Shown here: piece after piece, positions 1-11,600 of the stretch | How the letters are laid out: each line of letters opens with the position of its first letter | Numbering within the stretch: the stretch's first letter is position 1 | Origin: Sipunculus nudus | Lineage: Eukaryota > Annelida > Sipuncula > Golfingiida > Sipunculidae | Direction: 5' to 3' | Assembly (NCBI GenBank): GCA_026874595.1 | Contig: CM049308.1 | Coordinates: 80,150,124 to 80,214,123, forward strand | DNA length: 64,000 nt | Made by a program: the position numbers and the translations under genes | Notes under the pieces: model-generated | The model's input: the letters and a program-made list of their open reading frames with translations, nothing else | Databases searched by the model: none | Told to the model about the DNA's origin: nothing

Positions 1-1066
1 TCCCCGCTCTGATATGTTATTTCGTTTACGAGTCTAATTGATTGGAACTGTCACTAAAATACGTATATTGTTTAAAAAACTTTTTAATAAACTAATCATA
101 TATTCTGTTGACCAATTTTCTATTTCTGAAAACTCTTGAATGTTTGTAATATGTTTATAACTAATTATATTTTCTTGCATATTATACAGAATATTTTCTT
201 TTAGTATGAATTTTATAATAAAATATGTGGTAACATATAAAATAGTTTAATTTAATATTTACATATAGAAATTATCATAACCTCAACTATCCTTAATTTT
301 TAATGGTATAAAGGGTATGCATTAAATATGGAAATATATGAATTATAAAACATATAAAATAGTATGTCAAATATGTGGTTTACTTAATATTGAAATTATA
401 AAACAATGTCAAAAGTGTGGTTTACTTATTCGGTACTAAGACCAGAATTTAACGGGTTTAAAATATAATTATACAAAAGGGCAGCGCGAGGATACACCCA
501 TCAAAGTTAATTGATCACTAAATTATGGATTCACTTCCCGGCGCGCCTGGGCTTTCAGGCAGGTGCTGGTGTGTACACATATATTACGGGCATACCTCAG
601 CCAAAACATCATAGTCTAACTGGATATGCTGTTTTTGACAGAGTTTTTATATTTTTTTATAATTTCGATATTTCAATATTAAGTAAACCACATATTTGAC
701 ATACTATTTTATATGTTTTATAATTTCTATATTTCCATGTTTAATGCATACCCTTTATACCATTAAAAAATTAAGGAAAGATGAGGTTACGATAATTTCT
801 ATATGTAAATATCAAATTAAACTATTTTATATATTATCACATATTTTACTATAAAATTTATACTAAAAGAAAATATTCTGTATAATATGCAAGAAAATAT
901 AATTAGTTATAAACATATTACAAACATTCTAGAGTTTACAGAAATAGAAAATTGGTAAACAGAATATATGATTAATGTATTAATCAGTTTTTTAAACAAT
1001 ATACGTATTTTAGTGACAGTTTCAATCAATTAGACTCGTAAACGATATATCATATCAGTGCGGGGA
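1..1066. repeat. Large fold-back (long inverted repeat) element, about 1.07 kb
   Basis: The left arm (about 1-415) is the near-perfect reverse complement of the right arm (about 632-1066). The left arm opens TCCCCGCTCTGATATG and the right arm closes CATATCAGTGCGGGGA. Arms of more than 400 bp flank a spacer of about 215 bp that is more GC-rich and unlike the AT-rich arms. No transposase-like reading frame is visible. The layout fits a fold-back or MITE-type DNA transposon. The superfamily cannot be named because the left end coincides with the window edge, so no target duplication can be read. Confidence 0.8.
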
Positions 1067-1074
1067 AGTCAGAC

Positions 1075-1380
1075 ATGTATGTGGCGGCATCTGTTGTGGC
1101 GAGTGGGAATCAGTGGGAAGCACTCATTAGCGGATCTCCGGGCAAGATGGCGGTCTCCGGACGATCTCCGGGTCGTCTCCGCGTGAGGTTTCCGTGGATA
1201 ACTGAATAAATACTTTGTGCACTTGCAAATTAAGTATCATATTCGATGCGGATGTCATTTAGAAATGTCAAGGGGAACGTTTAATACTTATTGCTGCCTT
1301 ATTAATTAAGATATCGCGATCTCCGGGTTTATTTTGATCTCCGGCCAGATATCTCCGGGTTTTAGATACACCCTCTTATC
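1075..1380. repeat. CpG-richer segment with repeated TCTCCGG motif
   Basis: Directly after the fold-back element the sequence turns GC-rich and carries at least six TCTCCGG-type words (about 1134, 1154, 1164, 1319, 1337, 1352), several of them as GATCTCCGGG. The stretch CAAGATGGCGG at 1144-1154 resembles the YY1 core seen in many animal promoters. A short open frame starting ATG at 1075 runs 44 codons but resembles nothing known to me. It could be the edge of another repeat or a promoter-like island, and neither can be shown from sequence alone. Confidence 0.3.
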
Positions 1381-1734
1381 ATGCACAGGAATATTTAAGA
1401 GTTGAAACTGTTTGCTTTAGCAGGTGAACTTTCAGAACTTTAAAAGTTGTTCACTTCATAAATAATCAGGAGCTTAAACTGCTTGGAGTGCATAAACTGC
1501 TTGGATTATCAGACCTTAATTTAAACTATAAATTGTAATTGTTGTTAAAATAAAATAAGACTATTACCATAATATTTTAATTAAATTAGAATTAAAAACA
1601 TTTACGCGTGACACAAATGTACCCTTATTCTGAAAGTACTTCAGTCTTCTTCAGGTTCCTTTTAGCTACTTTTGAAGATTACTAAATGTCATTATAAGTT
1701 TAAGTTACAGGTTTAAGTTATGGTACCTGCCTCA

Positions 1735-1870
1735 TATGTCCCCTCGATTCATATACTGATCCTCCGCAAACCGTCAGATTTATGTACTGTGTAAGGGGTT
1801 TTGTTTGCAGGGTTTTAATTTTTGCGCTTTTAGCGGGAGCTAGATTTGCGCTAAATTCAGAACATGCATT
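1735..1870. repeat. Possible dispersed repeat with TTTGCGC / TTTAGCG words
   Basis: This short stretch contains GGGTTTTAATTTTTGCGC, TTTTAGCGGGAGC and TTTGCGCTAAA, a word pattern that recurs in molluscan intergenic repeats as I remember them. There is no second copy inside this window and no readable ends. The rest of 1380-2287 shows no exon or other feature that I can support. Confidence 0.25.
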
Positions 1871-2287
1871 ATTTCATACACCCCATATTGACAACTTTAA
1901 GAGCCCCCTCACAATGACTTAGAAGTATGACTGAGGGCCAGCCATGAATGTCGTCAGGCCTGTTTCTTGTTCACACATAGTGGGCTTCTTCTAGTTTTAT
2001 GATCACATCTCTTATTGTTGAGCAATTCTACAACTTACTCAGATGTCAAACAACTTGGCTGCTCCTACCATTGCATCATCAAACATGATTACTGTTTGTT
2101 AATTACATATTGTTCACACCTTGCAGTCACTGTATACTCAGTCGCCCGTAGCATGTACACAGTCATCCGTAGCTTTTTAGCTGTCTTTTAAAATGAAAAA
2201 AGCATGAAAATTCACACCAAATTAACCATTTCCACAGTAATTATTTAATTTGTATGTCTGTTAACTGGCTGTTTGAATATTAACCAG

Positions 2288-2424
2288 GTTGCAGGTCCGT
2301 CTGGATGTGGGAAGACTCAGTTCTGTGTGATGATGAGTGTCCTGACTACTCTACCCCGGTCTCAGGGAGGCCTGGAGGGAGGGGTCATGTACATCGACAC
2401 AGAATCTGCCTTCAGTGCTGAGAG
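2288..2424 (+). CDS. RAD51B: RAD51B exon with Walker A motif (internal exon)
   Basis: This exon encodes the ATP-binding P-loop of RAD51B, a RecA/RAD51-family ATPase of the RAD51B-RAD51C-RAD51D-XRCC2 complex, which helps load RAD51 on single-stranded DNA during homologous recombination in the nucleus. The frame begins VAGPSGCGKTQF, with Walker A GPSGCGKT, and continues through GGLEGGVMYIDTESAFSAER, a stretch characteristic of RAD51B rather than RAD51 or the other paralogues. The acceptor is TTAACCAG before 2288; a second AG at 2293-2294 would shorten the exon by 7 nt and shift its start. The donor is AGAG/GTAGTA. The exon ends two bases into an Arg codon completed by the next exon. Exons coding for the roughly 100 N-terminal residues expected in the family are not visible upstream in the window. 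Confidence 0.93.
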
Positions 2425-2818
2425 GTAGTAGGTTAACCCTTATAAAAAAATTATCATGTATTTATTATTAGAAAGTACCTAGTATTTTAGAAAGTACCTA
2501 AAATATCATAGATAAATTATTTAATGTGACAAAATTATCTCCGGTGATTTTAAATTAACAGTTTGTTTTGACAGTTTTGTGTCTTGGTTGACCAGTAAGG
2601 CAATATTGTTCACGTGTTTTAACTGCAAGGAGCAACATATTTAATTATTCTCATAGAATTAGCATATATCAGATTTTAAACTAATGAAACTATTCTAAAA
2701 GCCTGTTGTGTTAGCAAGAACTGCAGTGTAGCCTTTTAATATATTTTTATAACATGATTTTACATAATGCGCGAAGGTATGTATTAGCTTATATATAAAG
2801 TGATATGGTATATTCAAG

Positions 2819-2938
2819 GCTTGTAGAGGTAGCGCAGAGCCGGTATCCTGACCACTTTGACAGTGAGGAATCTCTAATGAAGCTTAGCCAGAGTGTCCAT
2901 GTGTGCATTGAATCCACCTGTGCTTCTCTCTGGAAAAG
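2819..2938 (+). CDS. RAD51B: RAD51B internal exon (between Walker A and Walker B)
   Basis: The frame continues from the previous exon: the split Arg codon is followed by LVEVAQSRYPDHFDSEESL and then VHVCIESTCASLWKR. Human RAD51B has LVEIAESRFP at the matching place, so orthology is clear although the second half is divergent. The acceptor is TTCAAG/GC, with a poor pyrimidine tract, and the donor is AAAAG/GTAAAT. The length is 120 nt. The exon ends two bases into an Arg codon, the same phase as the preceding exon. The intron upstream is only 394 nt. Confidence 0.88.
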
Positions 2939-2975
2939 GTAAATAAGATTTAATTTTAATATTGTCAAATTATTT

Positions 2976-3310
2976 TATCTGCCAAAACAGACTTTCACGG
3001 ATACTATGTTTTCGTGCTGGTTCTGTCGCTGCCACTGAGTTCGTCTATGAAGAACTCCTCTCAGTCCCCTAGACCGATCTTTCTGAAACATGGAATAATA
3101 ATTGCATCACATGTGAACTTGTGCCTTGCAAAGATTGGTGGCACCACATACAACCCTTTTTGGGTAGTGTCCCTCTATGTGTCTTTTTTTGTGATATATC
3201 TCAGGAGTCATTAAATGTGTTGTTCCTGGGCTCCCAACTCCTGTCACTGTTATTGTATAAGCACATGCTGCCACCTATGGGTGATATTTCATACTACAAT
3301 CACAAGTGAA
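2976..3310 (+). mobile_element. Degraded Helentron-like element, same family as 55048-56522
   Basis: The first 180 bp align by eye with the start of the element at 55048. Both open TATC(C/T)GCCAAAAC, then CGGATACTATGTTTT, then GAACTCCTCT about 50-70 bases later, then CACATGTGAACT. The CCG triplet array of the other copy has decayed here to CTGTCGCTGCC. A GGTGGCACCACA at about 3137 matches the palindrome of the other copy. The 3' end is not recognisable and 3310 is a guess. It lies in the 806-nt intron between two RAD51B exons, in the same orientation as the gene. Confidence 0.7.
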
Positions 3311-3744
3311 AAAATAAATTCTGAGCAACACTGAACATCTATATATCTAAGAAACAATGCCTATTACTATCATATATCATCGTGAGGCAGCATATCTATT
3401 GTATGTCCACTGGTTTTCTGCTTCTGACTGTCTGACTGCTGCACATTTTGTGCATAAATTCATCACAAAGTTTGGGAAGGACATTGTTGCTTACCTTTTT
3501 ACCTTTGTATAACACACTATGCAGCAGTAGTTCATGTTTATATCCTCAACCTGTTCCTATTCAAGGATTTTGGACAATGGTCAAGAATTTGCTTTGTGTT
3601 TTGTTGACTGGGAGGAATATCTCAGGTGTTAAACTTGTCCCTGTAGATGTGAATTTTTTGGTTACAAGTACAAACTGCTGTACATACTGATGTATTGAAT
3701 ACAAAATATATACAGTGTTCACATTGTGGGGGTTTATTTTTCAG

Positions 3745-3928
3745 GTTACAGACACTGGAGGAGGAGATCATTACAAAGCACATAAAACTAGTCATCCTGG
3801 ATAGTGTGGCCTCCCTCATCAGAAAGGAGTTTGACAGCAGATCCAGTAAAAATATGATGGAGAGGACCAGTCTACTGGCCAAGGAAGCAGCCCTCCTCAA
3901 GTACATCGCTGAGACATTTAATATTCCA
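3745..3928 (+). CDS. RAD51B: RAD51B exon with Walker B motif
   Basis: The exon completes an Arg codon and then reads LQTLEEEIITKHIKLVILDS, followed by VASLIRKEFDSRSS and ends AETFNIP. The hydrophobic run LVILD is the Walker B strand that positions Mg-ATP in RecA-fold proteins. The LEEEI...IKLVILDSVAS...RKEFD string is typical of RAD51B. The acceptor is TTTTTCAG/GTTACAG and the donor CCA/GTAAGT, both strong. The length of 184 nt takes the frame to phase 0. The next coding sequence is 37.9 kb away. Confidence 0.95.
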
Positions 3929-4283
3929 GTAAGTGCAGAAATAGAGATATATTTCTTACTCAGTCACCTTATTCCATTTCTACTTGTTTATTTCAGTCTA
4001 TAATTTATTTAAGGCTGTTGACCACCACCAGGGGAACCATGTATATTGATGCTGTGCCAGACATGGCTGTCTGTATGATAACTTGGTTAACAACTAGGAA
4101 ACCCCTGCTCTCATTGGTCTAAATATTTCTGATTCTAAGCAAATGTTTTGACTGCATGGTGGGAATATATACTGTACACAGCTCCCCTGGTGAGAGTCTA
4201 CAGCAACATTTGCTGTGGCAGCAGTGGGTAGAATGAAATGGATGATCAAGAATGGAATGTGGCCACTGTTTGAGGAGCATAAG

Positions 4284-4311
4284 TGGGGGTTGGGGGGGGT
4301 GGGGGGGTGGG
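4284..4311 (+). other. G-quadruplex-type G-run cluster
   Basis: Four G runs of 5, 8, 7 and 3 are separated by one or two T residues on the + strand, which is also the transcribed-RNA-like strand of RAD51B. The pattern meets the usual G3+N1-7 rule for intramolecular quadruplexes, so the motif would also be present in the pre-mRNA. Folding is inferred, not shown. Confidence 0.6.
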
Positions 4312-4708
4312 AGGCAGAGACGAGTTTTTAGTGTCCATATGTGACTTTTTTGGCCTGTTGGTCCCCCCTTAATTTGGTTAGGAATAACAAGATGAAATGG
4401 AGATAATGGTGTGTGTAGTGTGTACAACACTTCTTATTACAACCACTATTCTTGCAACACCTTTTTCCTCAGTCTCTATACATTTAATTAGAGATGTGCA
4501 AAAACACAGATAAAAGAATTACTTGTATTTCTTAGAGAGTCAGGAGTTTAGTATAAAATGTGATAAAAGTTAAGTTTTAGTAAGAAACACTAAGTTTTGT
4601 TTAGAGTATAAAATTTTCGTTTTTTTCCAGAAAAATCTTTAGATAATTTTTACTAGTGAAAAGTAATGCAGTTTCATTTCTGCTGAAAGATAAATGGCCA
4701 AGGTGGTG

Positions 4709-4722
4709 CTGCCACCTGGTGG
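4709..4722 (-). promoter_or_regulatory. CTCF-consensus match (14/14)
   Basis: Read on the minus strand, the sequence CCACCAGGTGGCAG satisfies every position of the core consensus CCASYAGRKGGCRS used for the CTCF insulator protein. It sits about 780 bp inside the start of the 37.9-kb intron. One 14-mer match can arise by chance in a long sequence, so occupancy is only a possibility. Confidence 0.35.
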
Positions 4723-5835
4723 TGTATGTGCACACTGATTACTTCCTGGAAGGATCCTGGTCTATGGATACAGACAGCGTTAGTGCTGTGAGGGATGGCA
4801 GTTGCAGCAGCTGTTAAATTTTTCTGCACCCTTCATTCATTTAATCTCCTTAGGATAATTGATTACATTTCATTTAATTTATCAAAGTATGATAGCTTTT
4901 AAAAAATTGTCTTGACTGTTTTACCTCTTGGTAACATAAACCCAGTGACTTCAACATATGCAGCCCTGTTACATTGCCAGTTTTTCATATACATTTGTCA
5001 CATTGATTGTTGAATAAAATATCTGTAACAGATGCTGATAAAAGTCAAATTTTATGTAAATAGATTGAAAAAGATTAACTAACAAGCTCTATAAGTGATA
5101 TGATTTCAATGTAGGTATGATTTTAGTGAAGGTATGATTTTAATATAGGAACATTTGCTTTGCCAGGCCATGGGATGAAAATAAATAAATATAATTGTAA
5201 ACATATGCCGAGGATAATATGTTCATTAAGCATAGAATTAAAAAAAAAGTCACTGTTAAGGACATTAGAATTTATGACTTGATTTTATTCTGTAATCAGC
5301 ATCTCACATGGTGCTGCAAGAATGACATTTGCTACTGTTCTAGTGTTAATAATGCAGAATCTTTTCACAGATATCTGTTGGTGTTATTTTACTCTGTGGT
5401 TGCCATGAAATTTGTTACATTAGGGGTAAGTGACCTGTGAGGCCTGTGACAGTGTTCTGTATGACTAAGGTGCAGCGGGGTCTGTGGTCACCCAGACCAG
5501 CCGGGCCGTGACCATAGGTCACATACATCCAGGGAACATCACACATACTCTGTGTATAGGTTATGACAGTCATGTGGAGGGTTATGGTTTCCCAGGAGTC
5601 TAACATAGCCTGGGGCGGCATGTGTGTGCTTGATAATAACGATCAACTGTCACCGGGCTGTGTCAGCTTGTATGGCAGTAGTCTGTCACAGAGTTCCAGG
5701 ACAGCTCTCTGCTATTTGCGCTATCTTTTAATCTATTATGTTGATGCTTGGCTGGTCATAGCACTGCATCAGGTTGTTTGGCAGGCTTGTAGTTTTCCAG
5801 GACACTTCTCTGCTATCAGTCCCACTTTGTTATCT

Positions 5836-6035
5836 GACACACCGGTGGTTGAGTTGATTTGTTCTTTAACTAGCCCAGTTAAGCTCCCAATACTGTGACA
5901 GTTTTGCCTGGGGGTCACAGCTTTAAAAGGCTCTTCTCAGCAATCAGAGCAATCTTGAAGCTGATTATACTTATGGTTGATTTGGTCTTTAACAAGCCCA
6001 GTTAAGCTCCTGTTTGGTCTGTGACAGTTTTCCCA
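5836..6035 (+). repeat. Imperfect local duplication
   Basis: Two similar stretches at about 5845-5905 and 5967-6032 share GGTTGA..TT, TCTTTAAC.AGCCCAGTTAAG, CTCC and TGTGACAGTTTT. The copies are about 120 bp apart, in direct orientation, with several substitutions and a small indel. No gene or mobile-element end is evident around them. Confidence 0.45.
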
Positions 6036-7635
6036 GAATTCAGTTTTATATACACACTCTCCCATAAGAATCCCTGTCCTCATGTTTTACAACCTAATAG
6101 TAACTGCATACATTTCATCTATGTTCACATCAGCAAGTCATGCAGTATATAGTATCATAAGTGTGTCTGGAATATATTGTTGCTGGTACAGGTTCTGTAT
6201 TAACAGGTATCAGGTACTTTCTACTCATGACATCCTAGTACAGGTCTGATGCTCTGGATTGTGTGCCTAGGTACAGTCACAACTACCTGATGACCCCAAC
6301 CCTGTCATCAAGACTCCCATCTCTTAAGATTTTAATATGATCCATCAGTAAGGTTTCTGGCAATCTTGTACACACACTTACAGACATTACAAACAGTTAA
6401 GAGTGACCACATCACCTATGATCATTTTCATGGATGAAAATAATAATTTCTGTCATGTCTGCATTATATAAATCTATTGGTTATATTTTAGTCTTGAAAT
6501 ATAACATAAATAAAATCAGTATGCATAGAAATTAAAGAAAATATTTTTAAAAAAAATTGTTTCACCTGAGTTTGATTATGGACGGATTACATTCATATTT
6601 AATAAGGTCAATGGTCACTAGGCTACTTTGAGGTGCCGTGAGAACTTTCCAGGAATATGATGGATTTTGATAAAACTCAAAAATAAATATTAATCAATAT
6701 AATATCTCGCCTAAGTTTGATTTCCAACAAAAGTCACCAAACTTTGGTGACACTGTGATGACTTACCAAAAATCTGATGGATTTTCATGAAACTCATTAT
6801 GGATATAAATCAATAAAGTTTCTCAGCAAAATTCATGCATATTTAAAGAGGTCAGAGGTCAAAAGACGTGTTACAGGCATATTATGCACTATTTGCAGTG
6901 CTCTTGTTCTTTCCTAGAATCCATTGTGATGCCCAGCAGAATTAAAAGCATCAGATAAGCTGTACTTAGCCATCACCCCTTAAATCTCTTTGTTTGAAAA
7001 CCAGGCTTTTTTTAACCCAAAGCACTTGTAAGGTCAGAGCCCCCTTACCCTAATGTTAGTGTTTACACTTAATTTATATCTATTTTGGACTGGGGGTTGG
7101 CAGAAAAGATTTCTGGTGTTGTCTGGGTGACCAGCAATGAGAGCTGGTGACAGACATCAGGTCCAGATTGACAGACTTAGTGGCTGCTTTGTACAGTCTG
7201 GACCCCAAGCTTATGGTGTACCTGATTAGTACAGTCATCTCAAGCATGTCATCAGCAATCAAACCATTCCAGATGAATGTTTCTGACAGCTTCACTGTGT
7301 TCTCTATCATTCATATTTTTATTAATTTTTTTATACAGTAAAAGCTTATTGTGTCAAAATTGAAGGGACTGCTAGAGGATTCACAGAAGCAGGATCTACT
7401 TGGTAATATTTTTACCAAAGTTTGCTCAAACTTAAGCTCCTTCTGACACTGACTTAAGCAAGTTTGACACAACTGTGGTTTTCTGTATGTTTTATCCATA
7501 CATGTTGGAAATGTTCCAGAAATGTATTAAAGAAAAATATTTTTCTTCAGATGTACCTTGAATGTACTGTTAATTAAAAAAGACAGAATTAGGAAATGTT
7601 GAAAGCAAAATAGAATAATTTATATGGGTTTTTTG

Positions 7636-8062
7636 CAGTGATGTTGAACTCTAATCCACTTTTTTAGGGACTTGGACTCGGAGGTAAGGACTCGAAAAAA
7701 AACTCTTCACATATTATAAAGACTTATGTTAATGTGCGAACTATAAACAGAATATTACAAAATGATAACCTTATATATACCAGGCTTTCCACAGCATTGG
7801 ATGCTATAAATGTAATTAACCATTATAGTAAAAGCATGTGTGGACTATAACTTAAAAGGGTACATGCTAATCTGAAATTTCCATTTTAAATTGCTCTGTA
7901 AGGATACTTGTACATTTATTAGATTTGGACTTGGATTCTAAATGACTTGGACTCAAAGAAGGTGGACTTGGACTCAAATTTGAAGGACTCAGACTTGGAC
8001 TTGAGTAGCGTGGACTTGAACTTGCACTCAACTTGGACAGTGTGGATTCGACTACATCACTG
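7636..8062. mobile_element. hAT-like MITE with 8-bp target duplication
   Basis: The element starts CAGTGATGTTGA and ends TCGACTACATCACTG, giving terminal inverted repeats that begin CAGTGATGT and, after a small gap, share AATCCAC. The flanks are GTTTTTTG (7628-7635) and GTTCTTTG (8063-8070), a target duplication of 8 bp with one mismatch. The interior is rich in ACTTGGACTC words on both sides of an AT-rich centre. TIRs starting CAG with an 8-bp duplication are typical of the hAT superfamily. At 427 bp and without a coding frame it is non-autonomous. Confidence 0.72.
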
Positions 8063-8207
8063 GTTCTTTGTTTCTTTGATAATTATTAATATTAATTCAT
8101 AGAGGTTTGAATCATCCAAAAGAATCACAAAAGATATATATTAATCTGGGAAAGTTCATTCCTAACTATGACAAAATTGTTTTCTATTATGTGATGCTTG
8201 TAAGCAT

Positions 8208-8646
8208 TAGGGTTGTGATAATGCATTGAAGAATTGATGCATTGAATTGCAAGCCTACGATTAAATTGTAATCGATTATTAACCTCTGAATCAATTCATT
8301 TCAATTATTATTTTTTCGCATGTACCATCCCAAAGTCCTCTGTGAACTCTCAAATCTGACAGAGCAGTTTACAGTGACAAAGTTCTTTACCGTGTATGTA
8401 CCTGAAATCTACTTTAAATCTATGTTTGCTGGTGGACCACTCCACTTTCATGAAACATATATGGTGACGACAAACAGAGAAAAAGCTTTATATTTTATTT
8501 CTTATTTACCAAAATTTTCCAACATTCATTTTTCTTATTTTTTTTAAAATTTACTACTTGAGTAAGAATTGAATGGAGAACTGAATCAAAGCTAAAGCAT
8601 TGATAATTGAATCAGTTCTAAGGGCCCCTCACAATTCACAGGCTTA
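8208..8646. mobile_element. Decayed hAT-like MITE
   Basis: It begins TAGGGTTGTGATAATGCATT and the reverse complement of its end reads TAAGCCTGTGAATTG, so the terminal 11 bases agree at 8 positions. The flanking octamers GTAAGCAT (8200-8207) and CTTAGCAT (8647-8654) agree at 6 of 8. Inside are AATCGATTATTAA and ATTGAATCAGTTC blocks of the ATCGATTCAAT style common in non-autonomous hAT elements. It starts only 145 bp after the neighbouring MITE ends. An open frame at 8320-8547 lies inside it and is not regarded as coding. Confidence 0.5.
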
Positions 8647-11600
8647 CTTAGCATGAGTTTATTATTATTATTTTAACCTGTCAGAAGGTATACATGTAAA
8701 AACTGTGCTCCAATGTGAAAGGTACAAAGGATAAGTCTACATATATGGGGTGTTGTTGAATGGATTTCTATGACCACACATGTGGTCTGAAAAGCCCAGA
8801 CTCACAGTATGTGTTTATCAGGTCTATTAATGTCCAATAGGGGGAGCACCTGATGTTGGGCAGAGAAAAAATACCAGCGACAATTACTGCTACTATCATA
8901 AACACTGCCTGCCATGTTATGTGTTTATGGGCTGCTTGTTTATTGTAGAAGTCATTTTGAACTGGAGCCAGATTCGCCAGAAATCACAACATCTCTCACA
9001 TAATGTGCTGGTCACCTGAAATGGTCTTGTAGTGTCTTTATTCCTCTCAAACCCAGACACATCAAAGTCCTGCCACTTGATTCCACTGTTAAGTAAAAGT
9101 CATTTTATCACATATTCACAGTAGGGCTATAATGGCACACTAGTGCTCCAATACTTTGAAAGATAAATACATTGGTAAGGTCAGTTCTAGATGTATTGAA
9201 ATGGGGACAGTCTTTGATCATCCAATGCAATGCAAGATCCAGCATGTTCTCTTAGTACCATATTATAAAGCACGTACTCTTATTCTGAACTTTCATTTGA
9301 TCAAGAACCTGAAGCATATAAAATTAAGGAGTCCATTGATGTATCTCTTGCCTCTCTTCATCATGAATGAAGCCTGTTCTTATCTGCATGGGTTGTAACA
9401 CTTGTGATTTTGCTTGATTTCTTTTTTTCTTTTATATTCTAAGGTTTCTCACCTCTGGGTAAAAACCAGGTACTGAGCACTGGGCATGTTACTTGTCTGT
9501 GACATTATAGAGTATTTCAAGTCACTGTTGAATATCATGGTAATTTAGTTCTTGAAAACAGATTTAAGATATATTCATTTACAAAAGCTAAGGATTCAAA
9601 GCAAATGTATTTACTGCAGTGTAACACAGAATACTTAACCTGACTGATATAAGCATTTAAATCGTTGATGTCTTCTATTTCGAGGGAGAGTGAGGGTATG
9701 CAAATAAATCATTCAAGACAGTTATACTGGCTCACCCTATAATTACATTTCACTGAGTAGCTCAGGTTGTAGTGCCATCTTTCAGATAATTCAAGCCATG
9801 TTTTACATTATGCACCCTAAGTATATGATGTGCACTTATTATCCATGTGTCATGTTTGTGCATCATCCAATCAATCAAACAATTATGTTAGTTAAATATG
9901 GACGTACTAACATCCCTGAGCCTGTGGTTTTCATCACCATGGACAGACAATTCACAGTGTGAGGTCAAGGCAGAACCAAGCAGGTAACCTAAGGTTAACA
10001 ACTGCACTGATTGTGTTATAGATATGTGTGTATCACCTTACTGTAATCAGTATAGTTACCAGTACTTGGAGGCTTTTTGAAGTCATTTACCCCTAGGAAA
10101 ACATAGCTTTTATTTGTATAAACTCTAGTATATCAGGTGCATTGTATATTTCTTATTCTTTGTCCTGTATGAGGACCGGGGCAGTTTGCAGGCCATTGGA
10201 GGAGGGTTAGTTTGCAGGCAAAGTAGATAAGATGTACAGAGACACCTGCGGGGGCCATGTGTAACTAATTATTTGAATTAACCTCTGATGACCTGCAGGT
10301 ATAGCCATCCTGCACGTAATAACCATTGTAGGAGCAAGTAATCAGGTTATATGTCATGTTAGATGAGTTAAAGCCATCAGCTTGGAGGGATATAGTGATC
10401 ATTAAATGAGATAGGTGTAAGCTGGACCACTGGTAGTCCTCAGTGTCTGTTACTGGAACTGGTTTTGCCCTGTTGTGCTCAGCAGGTAACCCCATCCATC
10501 ATTTACAATGTAAAACCTCCCCTGGCTTTGTTTGAACAAATGTGCACAGTTTCTGTGCAGTGTTACAGGCGCATCTAATGCAGTAGTAATGGGGGCCATT
10601 ATTTATGACTCCAGCAACTTTTTTATCAGATCTGATCTGCATTTTTTGCCCTGATGTGAGTCCCCAGGGGACTGGTCTTGCCTTACATGCTTGTTTACGG
10701 TACTTCAGACCCCACCACATTGTACTTCCTGGGATGGTGTTACGTATACACACCCAGCCTAATGAAGTTTATGAAGTTGGATCCACCGTTATCATGATAG
10801 GGTGCCTGGTTAAACAATGCAGCACTCTTTTTGTGGCTTGATTTAAAACAGTAACAGGATTGACTGACAATTCTGCCCGGTTCCCAGATTCCCAGTCCTT
10901 ACTTTCTGATCAGTTTACCTGACTGATGACAAATAAGCTGTCACCTGATGACAGCTTTCATTTCCTTTTTTTTCTTTGTGTGTATACATTTCTGTGACAC
11001 ATTCTAGGATTAAAGCAGCTTTCACACATGAGCCTGGGGTGTGCTGATACTTGTGGGAAAAAGTACACCCGATTGATTGACATTCCATGTTAAGACCTGG
11101 TTCTCAAGGTATCATTTGACATTCCTAAGAGAAGGTTGAAGCATTAATTGGAGCTTGGACTAATAATATTCTGAATATCACATTTCATGTTTGACATATG
11201 TCAACAATAAAGTAACTCAGTGCCTGTATCATTTCTCATAAAATTCTGAAGAGAGTGTAAAAGATAAGAGTATTTAAAGAAAGTTGGGAACAAAAAAGTA
11301 GTTCGGCTGTATTACTGTAAACCAACCAGTTTTGCCACTTTTATTTCAGAGTTATTTTACTCTGTATCATATTAATGCATAGAAACAAATTGAAATGGAA
11401 AAATGTGGTTCTTAAGAATATCAATAAAAGTCACTTTGAGTACCGATTTTTCAGTGGATTGTTACAGCCCTGCCCTAATTCTAATGGCATTGATTATGTG
11501 TTAAATATTTGAAATGGAATTTAAAATTTTAGGTTTCTTAATATCATTTGCAAATTCAGTCATAGCCCTCTTCATTTATATCAACAGGTTTGCTTTTTTT

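Noticed and set aside
1075-1209. 44-codon frame with KMAVSGRSPGR as a RAD51B first exon
   Set aside because: No similarity to the RAD51B N-terminus, and it lies in a TCTCCGG repeat cluster.
10499-10841. Overlapping frames on both strands in a GC-richer patch
   Set aside because: Neither translation resembles a known domain and both are uninterrupted only over short spans.
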